A stretch of DNA of 64,000 nucleotides from contig NC_133115.1 of the NCBI RefSeq assembly GCF_022965805.1, positions 29,999,321-30,063,320 of the forward strand, given 5' to 3'. The stretch is from Primulina eburnea. Taxonomy: Eukaryota > Streptophyta > Magnoliopsida > Lamiales > Gesneriaceae. The notes beneath the pieces were generated by a model that did not search any database, had not been told where the DNA came from, and saw only the letters and a program-made list of their open reading frames with translations. Position numbers and translations under genes: made by a program. Position 1 is the first letter of the stretch; every line of letters begins with the position of its first letter. Below, in pieces: positions 10,425 to 21,669 of the stretch.

Positions 10425-13246
10425 ATGGTGAGAGTTGTAGATTTTCTTGAAAAGCCCTCTTTGAAAATGGGTTTTGAGTTTTAAGCTAATTTATTTGTTG
10501 TCCCATTCAAGCAGGGGGAAAACATGGAGACAGGGTACGACATTCTAACCCCATCGAAAGTCAACAATGGGAAAGGAGGATTCAGAGCAGCTTCCTTCGT
10601 TTTCGGTACCAAGCTTAGTTTTTTTTTTGTTGATGAGTATTTTCTTGCACAAATGGTCAGTGAGAACTACGTATTAGGGCAGGATTTGATGTCTTGTTCT
10701 TGTGTTTGTATGCAGTTTTGGCGGCATTGGACAATATGGGTTTTGTTGCCAATTTAGTGAGCTTGGTTCTCTACTTCTCGTACAAGATGCACTTTGATCT
10801 GTCTAGTGCTGCAAACGCTCTCACAAATCTCATGGGATCAGCTTTCTTGTTGTCAATTATTGGTGGTTTGATCTCAGATACTTACATTAGCAGATTCAAG
10901 ACTTGCCTAATCTTCGGCTCTCTTGAAGTGTTGGTAAATCTAATTATATTGAAATGTCCCTGTCTTGAATCTGTTTGTGAATTTTTTTGGGATAATTCAA
11001 GAATCATTGAATAAATTACGAGGAAATATTTAGTTTGCTTGGCTATAATTTGGGAACGATAATCGCCACGCGGTCCTCTATATAGGCTACAGTACTATTT
11101 CTAAAAATTGAGGTATACCATTTTCACCGGTTATGATTTAGATGCTACTAAGTTTGGTCTTACGCACTATTTTATCTTTTTTCACATCGAAGGGATAATA
11201 TCAATGTCATGACATCGATATTTGCCATTTGGTGAGAAAACATTCCATCTGGTTTAAAGTTTTTGAAATGTACGAATTCTTGAATTCTTGCTTGATGTGA
11301 CTCATGAGCTATTATGCATATCAACCCCTTTATTCTTGTTCTTTATCTGTTAGGCTCTATCAATGATGACAATTCAGGCTCATGATGATAATTTACTACC
11401 AAAACCTTGCGGAAAGTCAAGTTGCATTCAAGGTGGAATTGCTGTCTATTTCTACGCGTCGTTGTGTATCTTGGCGTTAGGTATTGGTGGGGTAAAGGGT
11501 TCTCTTCCAGCACTTGGTGCTGACCAATTCGATGCTAAAAACCCGAAAGAAGCCAAGGGTCTTGCTAGCTATTTCAACTGGCTCTTGCTTAGTTCTGTTG
11601 TTGGTTCGTCAATTGGTGTTACTGTCATTGTTTGGTTTGCCACTAATAAGAACAATCAGAATTGGTGGAAAGGATTTCTTACTTGTGCTATTGGTTCTTC
11701 AGTCGGATTTATCTTTCTCGCGTTTGGGAAACCGTTCTACCGCCTTCAAGTCCCGCGAGAAAGCCCTCTTGTAAGAATTATACAGGTACAAATATATGCA
11801 TTGCTTTCACCTTGTTTCATGCTAAATAAGCATCTTATCTAGCATTATTTATTTATGTACACTCGCTCCACTATTATTTGACATAATTTATGTTAGATAA
11901 GAGTTATGATTACTATTTCAACTTTTCTTTTGTGTGCAGGCTGTAGTTGTGGCAATAAAAAATCGTGGGTTGTCACTTCCATTGGGAACTAGTGAACTAT
12001 ATGAGATCAACGAGAAAGATTCAGACCCAACAGCTCAAAAAATTGTTCATACCAATCAATTTAGGTAGTCTTATAATCTGATATGAGTATGCTTCCTATG
12101 TCTGACTCGTGTCAAGTAGATATAGTTCATTCTCTTACCTAAGCTGAATTTGAATCCCTTCTCAAATATAGATTTGTCTCCTTGATCATTAAAACATGGA
12201 ATTATGAATTTTGTTTGAAAAACCAAACTGGATTAGGAATATAATATGCTACCAACATATACATGCTGATCATGCCCACTTTCTTTATTATATCTTTACA
12301 TAATGCTAACTGTAGGTGGCTGGACAAAGCAGCGATTCTCCATCGAAACGCTGAGCCCTCCCCTTGGAAAGTTTGCACAATAACACAAGTGGAAGAAGTA
12401 AAAATCTTAATTAGAATGCTGCCAATTATTGCTAGTACAATCCTGCTTAACACATGCATGGCACAGCTACAAACATTCTCAGTTCAACAAGGCTACCGAA
12501 TGGATCCCCATCTTGGTTCTTTCCAAGTTCCAGCCGCTTCAATCCCCATCATCCCCTTACTCTTTATGATCATCCTTATTCCAATCTACGACCGTCTTTT
12601 TGTCCCCTTTATTCGTAATTTCACAAAGCATCCATCTGGAATCACACAGCTTCAAAGAATAGGTGTTGGCCTAGTTCTCTCGGCTCTGTCCATGGCCATC
12701 GCCGCAGTTATAGAAGTTAAGAGGAGAAATCAATCTTTGAATAATCCGTTGAAGCCCATTAGTCTTTTTTGGTTGGCATTTCAATACGGGATATTCGGTA
12801 TTGCTGATATGTTTACTTTAGTGGGATCGCTTGAATTTTTCTACAAAGAAGCTCCTGCTGGCATGAGGTCACTCTCAACCTCTTTCACGTATATATCACA
12901 ATCTTTTGGGTATTTCTTGAGCAGTGTTTTCGTGAGTGCTATAAATTCAGTTACGAAAAGAATCTCGCCAAGCAAACAAGGTTGGTTGTATGGACAAGAT
13001 TTGGACAAGAACAATTTGAATTTGTTCTTTTGGTTCTTGGCAATCTTGAGCGGGCTCAACTTTATCTGCTTTCTGTATTTCGCAACATGGTACGAATACA
13101 AAAACAATGACGCAAATGTAGTCGATAAGAATGCTGTTCCAACTTCCCAGTCCATCAATCCTCTCTTCAAGGCAGTGGCGGAACAGGATCCGTTGAAGGC
13201 TGTAAATGGTGGCTCCGCCGTTGAGCTAACGAATGGGAAAGATTGA
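10425..13246 (+). CDS. NPF4: NPF4-type NRT1/PTR family membrane transporter
   Basis: Predicted proton-coupled-type transporter of the plasma membrane. Known NPF4 members carry abscisic acid, gibberellin or nitrate; the substrate cannot be told here. Exons: 10425-10427, 10515-10605, 10716-10933, 11354-11785, 11940-12064, 12316-13246. All introns are GT-AG, and the total is exactly 600 codons (599 aa), usual for the family. Hallmarks include LGADQFD at residues 158-164, LQTFSVQQG, QLQRIGVGLVLS and the FQYGIFGIADMFTLVG block, with about twelve hydrophobic helices. The ExxER proton-coupling motif of helix 1 is absent (AALDNMGF at about 34-41), as in other NPF4 proteins. Exon 1 would hold only the ATG, spliced at ATG|GTGAGA to CAG|GGGGAAAACATG. 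An alternative unspliced start is 10524 (595 aa). Sequence resembles the NPF4.1/4.2 branch most, from memory. No defects are seen. Confidence 0.93.
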
Positions 13247-13831
13247 TATAGTATATTTACATGAAAACAGGACATGAAACTTAAATGGTATTTCGTAAAG
13301 TTATAGTCTTGATGGCCTTTCCAATTATTATTATTAATTTATTTGTGGGTTTTTGTGTGCTGTGATTTTTTATGATCTTATATTGGCTTGAATTGATACT
13401 TAGATGTACTCACAGTAATGTTGTAAAAAATGTTTTGGGGGAATGAAGATTTACTCTACAAGATATAGATATAGAAAATATGAATGGATTTTGATTGTTC
13501 TGTGGATTGCATCAGTTCTTTTTTGGTAGTCTTATTCTATCGATGAGTCCATTGTTCACGATGATGGCCCGAGAAAAGACTCGGGCACATTGAAGCGTCC
13601 TCTGAATATCTACTTTCGAATGATTTTATAATGCTCGTATAGTCTTATTCCTTTTCAACCCACCCAACACTATGAATTTTGTTGTGGGGACCGACTTAAT
13701 GAAGGGAAAATCTTCGCAAGGGTCGGTCGCGAGTTCAAGGACGATGTTGAATCATAATTTCAATACTTGCGGTCGAGGCAAATTCTATCACTTTTAGTAG
13801 TGTGTATTTTGAGTTGTAATATGTTTAGTTA

Positions 13832-13875
<44 letters not shown>
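13247..13875. other. 3' flank of NPF4 and (TA)n tract
   Basis: No further gene is seen. The stretch ends in a (TA)n microsatellite (about 13842-13875), which is the insertion site of the tandem Helitrons. Confidence 0.55.
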
Positions 13876-13878
<3 letters not shown>

Positions 13879-14169
13879 ATATAAATATACCAATTGACAC
13901 TTTGTCTTCCTTTTATGTAATTAGTTAATTATTATTAATCAATTATTATTAGTCAATTGACTAATTATTATTTATTACTCTTTCACTCACTTTCATGGCA
14001 TGACTACAAATAATATCAAAATATTTGTTCAACAACTAATGATTCGAATCAATATGTAATAATATTATTTATAAAATGAATTGGTTTTGTGAAAATACCT
14101 TACAAATAATAGTAATAGTGTTATACATTCTTTTATTAAAATAAATAATACAAAAAATTATGCTAATAG

Positions 14170-14340
14170 AGGTTTCGAACTTATTTTTACAATTTATGTA
14201 TTAATTATATTTTTCATAATCTTAGTTTTTTACAAAAAATACAAAAAAATTTATAGGTTTCGAACTTACTTTTACAATTTATGTATTACTTATATTTTTC
14301 ATAATCTTTGTTTTTACAAATAATACAAAAAAAATTACAT
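14170..14340 (+). repeat. 85-bp tandem duplication in Helitron 1
   Basis: Two copies begin AGGTTTCGAACTTA at 14170 and 14255 and run through ACAATTTATGTATTA and TTTTTCATAATCTT. Confidence 0.8.
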
Positions 14341-14499
14341 TTAACAAAACATAAAATAAGAAATTATAAATTTATATGTCGAGGTTTAATCTATATCTAT
14401 ATCTATATACAAATCTATATATATGAATGTGAAATGTGAATTTACATAAATATCATTATCTTCATTTAATAATAATAATAATTTACATAAATATTCTTA

Positions 14500-14935
14500 C
14501 CTTCATTTAATAATAATCATTAATAAATGTTTTTTTCCCATATATTCTTTTAATAATAATCATTTCATTAATACATTTTTATTTTTATATTTAAAATTAA
14601 TTACTTTGATATTTACATTGACATCAAATTCACAGAAAATCACTATCATAAATACATGTTTATTTTTTGTTTGTTTTTCATCTATTCATTTAATAATAAT
14701 CATTAATATATTTTTATTTTTAAATTTAAAATTAATTACTTTAATATTTACATTGACATCAAATTCACATAAAAGCACTATCATAAATACATATTTATTT
14801 TTTTGTTTTTTTCATCTATTAATTTAATAATAATCATTAATATATTTTTATTTTTAAATTTAAAATTATTTACTTTAATATTTAACGTCAAATTCACATA
14901 AAATCACTATGATAATGTTATAAATTTAAATAAAT
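14500..14935 (+). repeat. Three-copy tandem repeat of about 135 bp
   Basis: AAATTAATTACTTT-type words recur at about 14593, 14728 and 14863. Each is followed by a TTTACATTGACATCAAATTC or TTTAACGTCAAATTC block, then AATCACTATCATAA and CATCTATT-AATTTAATAATAATCATTAAT. Confidence 0.85.
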
Positions 14936-14989
14936 TGTTAATATTACGAACATTAAAATAATAATGGGAAAACAAATAGAGATGAGTGT

Positions 14990-15690
14990 GATTGAATAAA
15001 ATTAAATTATTAATAAATATTAACGTCATATAAAACATTTTTTTCCTATTTAGAAGGTAGATATATATAGATTACTTATATATTAACAAAAATATGTGAT
15101 TGAGAGAAAATATTTGTATGTAAGTGATTTCATTGCAAACATTTAAGTTATTTAATCAATTTTCAATATAATGATATATGATGCTAAATACATATTACTA
15201 AATAATATATTATCTATTAATTAATCTATTAAATATATGACTTTCATTTGTGAGCTTACTATGATATTATTTTTTTGTTTTACAATTTGTCATGTTAATG
15301 GTGTTATTTAAGTCATTTTTTATCTTAGTTTAATAAGATCATTAATAGTGTATTTAACTCAATCAAACTAATTATTATTTTAATTTAATTTTAAATTTAA
15401 TTTTTATTAGTTAAATTTATATATTGCCGTCAAATAATAATATGAAGATAAAGGGAGATAAGTCGTACTGAATAAAAATAAATTATTAATAAATTTTAAT
15501 GTCATACAAAATTTCTTTCTGTCGTTTAAAATAAAAATATTTTCAAACTCTTTATGTGTCAATAGAGATATGTGATTGAGAGAAATGTTTGTCTGTAAGT
15601 GATTTCAAACACTGTTTTTAAGTTATTTAGTCAATTTTTTTATAAATGCTGCTAAATAAATATTACTAAATAATATGCTCCATTTGATTA
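14990..15690 (+). repeat. Imperfect duplication spaced about 480 bp
   Basis: Segments near 14993-15205 and 15465-15680 share TTATTAATAAAT-TTAAYGTCATA, TATGTGATTGAGAGAAA, TGTAAGTGATTTCA and AAGTTATTTAGTCAATTT blocks in the same order. Confidence 0.65.
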
Positions 15691-16998
15691 TTTTGTGTTC
15701 TTGCAATGAGAGGAGTTTTTTTACCCTGGCGTTACATGTTTGATTGTTATATGTCATTTGTATTGATCATGTAATTGTGTTTGAATTGTTTATGTGATTT
15801 GTTTGTTTGCACAAAGAAAAGAGAAACAAAATCAAATATCCAACAAAAATGTTTATTTTTCAATTTTTTATTGTTGAGATATTTTTTAAATTTTTAAACA
15901 CATAATGCATGTTCTGTTTGCTCAGATTACTTAGTTTGAAATGACTTACAAAATACTAAAAAAATTGAAATATTTATTCGTTTTTACCTTATGTATCAGA
16001 ATATCAAGAGATAATATTTTTTATTTATTGGGGCAAATATATTTCCAAACTTCTGTCTATAAATCAATATTTAATTTTTTTACGATATTATTATATTCTC
16101 TAATCAATTTTTTTTTACTTAGATTGATAGAAGGCATTTTAATTTGAGTTTTTATGTTCTTGCTTATATTATTTTTGTAATATTATTTATTATGAAAATA
16201 ATAGGTGAACTACAAAATTTGGTCGGTCTAAGAGTCCTCTGATGAACGACAAATATGGATAAATTATTAAAATATATAATATCCAATAGATTTTTGGAAT
16301 GCGATTTTGTTCTAATTCATGATTATGCATTATTCTAAATTTTAATTATATCACAAGTTAACGCATGTTTTGTTGTTGCTAGATATATTTTGTCAATAGT
16401 ATAATATTTTTCTATGGTTTAAGAAAAATTGTGTGACTTTGTATTATATTTTTACGGCTCCTTTTCTAAATGGTTTTATTATGATTTCAAGTCACCATTT
16501 TTCATTTGTGTTTTTTTTAAAGAAGTGGAATGAATATCTATAAGACGATGACATTAATAAGGCTTCTTCTCTTTATTTGAAAAAAATATTGGAAAATTTA
16601 TACAAATTGTGAATAATATGAGTTAATATTTAATTGGAGAGTGATTTATGCTTTTTATTGCTCGTATATACTTCAATTTCTTTGTTATTATACTAAATAA
16701 ATTATTTTTAAACTTTGAGCTATCATTTGTTTTTTCTTATCGAGGTTCTTTGCGTTATGATTTTTTTATACGTTTTGGTTAGTATTGTTGGCGGCAATTG
16801 GTTAGTTTATATAAAAATAAGTATGAGAGTATATCAATCAAAGCAACATATTCTGGGTCTTCTGTTGTACGAAGAGAATAATAAATGATTTATGTGAATT
16901 ATATAATTTCTTGGTTTTTCATACATATAGTCTACGAAATGCGTCAAATTTCGAACAAAAAAGTTAAAACAAACATAGTGGATGAAAAAAAAGAGACA

Positions 16999-17327
16999 TG
17001 TTGCACCATAGTGGTCGAACCATGGTGCTTGAGCTACTATGCGGTTTAAAAGATTTGAGTTGCACCATTACTACTAGCTATAGCTTTTGGTAAAACGGCA
17101 AGCGCTCGGTCCTACAATTGGTATCAGAGCCAAGATCACGGGTTCGATTTTCATTAATTGCAAGGAGTTCAATTATTGGGAGGAATATTGTTGGGTGCAA
17201 TAATTGACCCTGCTTGGTAAAGCGGCCGAACCGTGGTGTTTGAGGAGATGTGAGGTTTAAAAGATTTGATTTGCACAATTACTACTAGCTATAGTTTTTG
17301 ATAAAACGGCAAGCGCTCGGTCCTACA
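16999..17327 (+). mobile_element. TRIM retroelement, second copy, 5' LTR shortened
   Basis: Same family as the element at 9119. LTR1 is about 16999-17116 (118 bp, with roughly 21 bp missing near its start). LTR2 is 17189-17327 (139 bp), starting TGTTGGGTG and ending TCCTACA. The primer-binding site is intact: TGGTATCAGAGCC at 17119-17131, matching the 3' end of initiator-Met tRNA. The B-box-like word has decayed to GGTTCGATTTT (17141). No matching TSD is seen (AGACA left, TATTA right). Confidence 0.85.
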
Positions 17328-19079
17328 TATTATGTCCTAATTTCTGTATGATATAATTCAAGCACATTTTTTTTATAGATATTTGAAATTAGGTCCAACT
17401 AAGTAACATGAAACATATACATATATATTAAATCATATTTAAAGCAAAATGTTAAGATCAAGAATGATTCAGATTTAAATTTCAACGAATCACAATGAAG
17501 AAGAAATTTAAGAATTGTATGTGTACGTTAAGTGTTATGTAATGATTATGTTGCTACTTCATGGTTGTGCGACATATGTATGTCATATAAAATGTTAATA
17601 TTTTTCAATAAAATAGTTTTTCAAAAAAAAAATTCTTCATTCAGAAAAAGAAATACATGAAAAACAAATTGTGCATAATTCTCATTCTATTTATAATGGT
17701 ATGAGAACAATTCTAAAACTTTATTAACACAATATAATAGATCAATTCTGTGCATTTTATTGAGACATTAACCCAGTTTCACTTTATTTCCTCCAATATT
17801 ATCTCGATATATTTCGAGGTGACTACGAGATTGTTTTTGTCTCTTTTTTAGTCAAAGTGTCTAACCAGCTAATTCATAACATATATGACTATCATAAAAT
17901 GCTCATGAAATCTAAGTGGTTATATTATCAGATGAGATATTGAATAAGACAAATACTTTGACATATATTTGAATGATATCTCATATGCATATCTTAATTA
18001 CATTATTCGTATCTCTTCTCAATATTTTTAAAATACAATAATTAATTTTGTATATCGTTCCACAAGATATAAAATATTATAAAACAAAATATAAACTCGA
18101 TATAAGAAAATTTGTTTTGTTTCAATGAATAATATAATATTATGTTCTAAACGCAACAAATGATATTGAAACTATATCATCCTCATGACATGATGCACGC
18201 AATCATTATTTCAAAGCTTCCAAAAAATGACGATCAAGATGACTTTCTTGAATTGTGTCAAATTAAATGAGAACACAATTCTAGGATATAGCCATTTGAA
18301 GAGATTTCAAGTATTTTTCTCACAGTGATTGAGAAATAATTGTTAAAAATTTGTTAACCTTATAGCTATATGTAGTAATATCGATACTAAATATATAAAA
18401 ATGATATCACAAATATCACAATATTTGAAGAATGTGCAACACTATTCATTGGTTATGTTGTTGAAATATATATATGTTAGACATACTTTTAGTCACAAGT
18501 GAAAACTTATCACGAGTAAAAGCATTTTTTCTTAGGAGTTATAGTTGATGATTTTCAAAAACTGAAAAATCATTTAACAACAAAAAAATATTCGGAAAAA
18601 TAAGATTATCAGATAGAAACAATGTAGAAAACCGAAAAAATGTCGTGATAAAGAAGCAAATTATGAGCATGTCAGATCCCGGATAAAGATTGTAAATAAC
18701 ATAAAAGATGTTAAAGATGATCAGATACTTGCTGAGCATACCAAAATAGTTATATGCATATTATAACAAACTACGACAAAGAGTTTTTGAGTTGTCAAAA
18801 TCAACCAAGAAGCATATTGGAAAGTGTGTCGAGTGGATAAGATAATTTCTCTGATTCATATACCGTCTATGGTCATGATTTTTTTATTTTATATGGCTTG
18901 GTTTGTTTCAGTTGAGAAATATTATTAGCCATGTTTTAATTCAAATAAATATTATCAAAATTTCGTACATATATTTTCAGTAGTTTAGGTTTTTACGTGC
19001 AACGCACGTGCATTTTTCTAGTATATATAAATATACCACTTTCATTTGTGAATTTCCTTATATGTCCTTGTTCATTTAT

Positions 19080-20760
19080 TTAGTTTAAGCTAGCAAATAA
19101 ATTAATAGGTTATCTTAAAGGTTTTTTTTGTAATTCATTGTCCATCTTAAATGAATTTGGACATTAATACACATTCCTCTTTCTTCCCTAATTTTTATGC
19201 CAAAAAAATTATTTATATAAATTTTCTTGTTAGTTTAAGTTAGCAAATTAAATTAATAAGTTTTTTTAAGAGTTTTTTGTAATTCATTGTCCATCTTAAA
19301 TGGATTTGGACATTAATACACATTTTTATTTATTTTTTAAATTTTATGCTAGAAAAATTATTTATTTACATTTCTTAGTAAATTTTTTAACAAGTTTATT
19401 TTTAAATATGAACAAAGTTTAAGTTAGCAAATAAATTAATAGGTTATCTTAAAGGTTTTTTTTGTTTAAGTTAGCAAATAAATTAATAGGTTATCTTAAA
19501 GGTTTTTTTTTTTTGTAATTCATTGTCCATTTTAAATAAATTTGGACATTATACACATTCTTTTTTCTTCCTTAACTTTTATGTCAAAAAAATTATTTAT
19601 TTAAATTTTCTTGTTAATTTTTGTCAGAAAATTAAATTATTAGATTTTTTAAGAGTTTTTGTAATTTATTGTCCATCTTAAATAGATTTGGACATTAATA
19701 CACATTCCTATTTCTTTTTAAATTTTATGCCAGAAAAATTATTTATTTACATTTCTTAGTAAATTTTTAACAAGTTTATTTTTAAATATGAACAAATAAA
19801 TTAATAGTTTATCTTAAAAGGTTTTTTTTTTGTAATTAATTATCCATCTTAAATGAATTTGGACATTAATACACATTCATCTTTCTTCCCTAACTTTCAT
19901 GCCAAAAAAATTATTTATTTAAATTTTCTTGTTAATTTAAGTTAGCAAATTAAATTAATAGGTTTTTTTAAGAGTTTTTTTGTAATTCATTGTCCATCTT
20001 TAATGGATTTGGACATTAATACACATTCCTATTTTTTTTTTTAAAATTTTATGCGAGAAAAATTATTTATTTACATTTCTTAGTAAATTTTTTAACAAGT
20101 GTATTTTTAAATATGAACTAATAAATTAATAGGTTATTTTAAAGGTTTTTTTTTTGTAATTAATTATTTATCTTAAATGAATTTGGACATTAATACACAT
20201 TCATCTTTCTTCCCTAACTTTTATGCCAAAAAAAATATTTATTTAAATTTTCTTGTTAATTTAATTTAAGTGAGAAAATTAATTAATGGGTTTTTTTAAG
20301 AGTTTTTTGTAATTCATTGTCCATCTTAAATGGATTTGGACATTAATAAACATTCCTATTTATTTTTTAAATTTTATGTCAAAAAAATATTTATTTACAT
20401 TTCTTAGTAAATTTTTGAACAAGTTTATTTTTAAATATGAACAAATAAATTAATAGGTTATCTTAAAGGTTTTTTTTGTAATTAATTATTCATCTTAAAT
20501 GAATTTGAATATTAATACACATTCCTCTTTCTTCCTTAACTTTTATGCCAAAAAAATATTTATTTAAATTTGTGTGTTAATTTAAGTTAGCAAATTAAAT
20601 TAATAGATTTTTTTAAGAGTTTTTTGTAATTCATTGTCCATCTTAAATGGATTTGGACATTAATACACATTCCTATTTTTTTTTTAAATTTTATGCCAGA
20701 AAAATTATTTATTTACATCTCTTAGTAAATTTTTTAACAAGTTTATTTTTAAATATGAAC
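19080..20760 (+). repeat. Higher-order tandem array, about 320-bp units
   Basis: The word GTAATTMATTRTCCATCTTAAAT recurs ten times, at about 19130, 19279, 19515, 19661, 19832, 19982, 20156, 20309, 20478 and 20626. Spacing alternates near 150 and near 172 bp, so two related half-units (A ending in ATGCCAAAAAAATT, B ending in TTAAATATGAAC) form a unit of about 320 bp, five times over. The 236-bp interval includes an extra 48-bp duplication (about 19419-19503). Confidence 0.88.
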
Positions 20761-21669
20761 TAATAATATCATATATTATATAGATATTGAAATATGATAA
20801 AAGATTTCTAACATCTAACATACATATATGTCACTTTCAATTATGTTTTCCCCTATGTACCCTTATATTTCTAGATTTTGCAATTTGGATTCATGGAGGA
20901 TTATTTTTTTCGCTGCTTACTACCATTTGATAGATATATGTGCCCATTTATTTCCTCCTCATTTATTTTCTTCCTACGTTTCTTCTTTTCCTATTACTGC
21001 TTCACCATGGTCATTACTGTTGATGGGTTATTTCATCCACCTTCCAGTAAACTCACTGATTTCTATCGCTTGCAATTTGTTTATGTCGATGTGATCCTCG
21101 ATTTCTCTCTGTTATTTTGGTTTTACTTCTTCTACTTTTCATGGCACAGGATAGACGGCCGGCTGTCATCTCGGGATTTGTCACAAGGTATGTGTTTCGC
21201 TCTCCTCATTTTTCTCATGCTTGCTTTGTTGATGCCCCTTTGCATCTTCCGAGTTCCTGTATTATCCTAACGTTATTTTCCCTCTTAGCTATGTGTGTTA
21301 TCTTAAAGAGTTTCATGTAATAATTTTAATTTGGCAGCGACATTGCTCAATTTCGGCGTATTGGTGGTGCCGGTTTATCTACTTCCGACGGTTAGCTGCT
21401 CTATTATTTTCACCATGTTTATTTGCATCGATTGGATTGTTTCCCCCTTTGATCTGTTTATATTTTTTATCGCATGTGTTGCTGTCGTTCAATGATATAA
21501 TTCCATCATACATCACATATTGTGTCCGTTCCTTTGGCGTGTTCTCCTATTTGTAAGTAATCTGTTGTTGTTTTCATCGTGCCTTTATTTTACTTGGATT
21601 TTTTTTCTCGGTTTTCCTATGTTTATTTTTTCGCACCTGAAATACATGGGTTTTTTCCCCAATTGCATT

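Larger units (their letters stand above)
13876..19021 (+). mobile_element. Non-autonomous Helitron 1
   Basis: The 5' end TCTATATAAATATACC follows an A in a (TA)n tract. The 3' end has a hairpin ACGTGC-AAC-GCACGT (18995-19009) followed eight bases on by the terminal CTAG (19018-19021), which is the Helitron terminal structure. About 5.1 kb, very AT-rich, with no Rep or helicase coding. It contains several internal tandem duplications and a TRIM (16999-17327). The 5' start was chosen by similarity to the start of the next Helitron. Confidence 0.72.

Noticed and set aside
12841..13275. 144-codon minus-strand frame
   Set aside because: It is antisense to the last NPF4 exon, which has strong family similarity on the plus strand.
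20828..21570. Several hydrophobic plus-strand frames as separate membrane protein genes
   Set aside because: They lie inside Helitron 2 just before the Rep remnant, in pyrimidine-rich intron-like sequence. No family similarity is seen.
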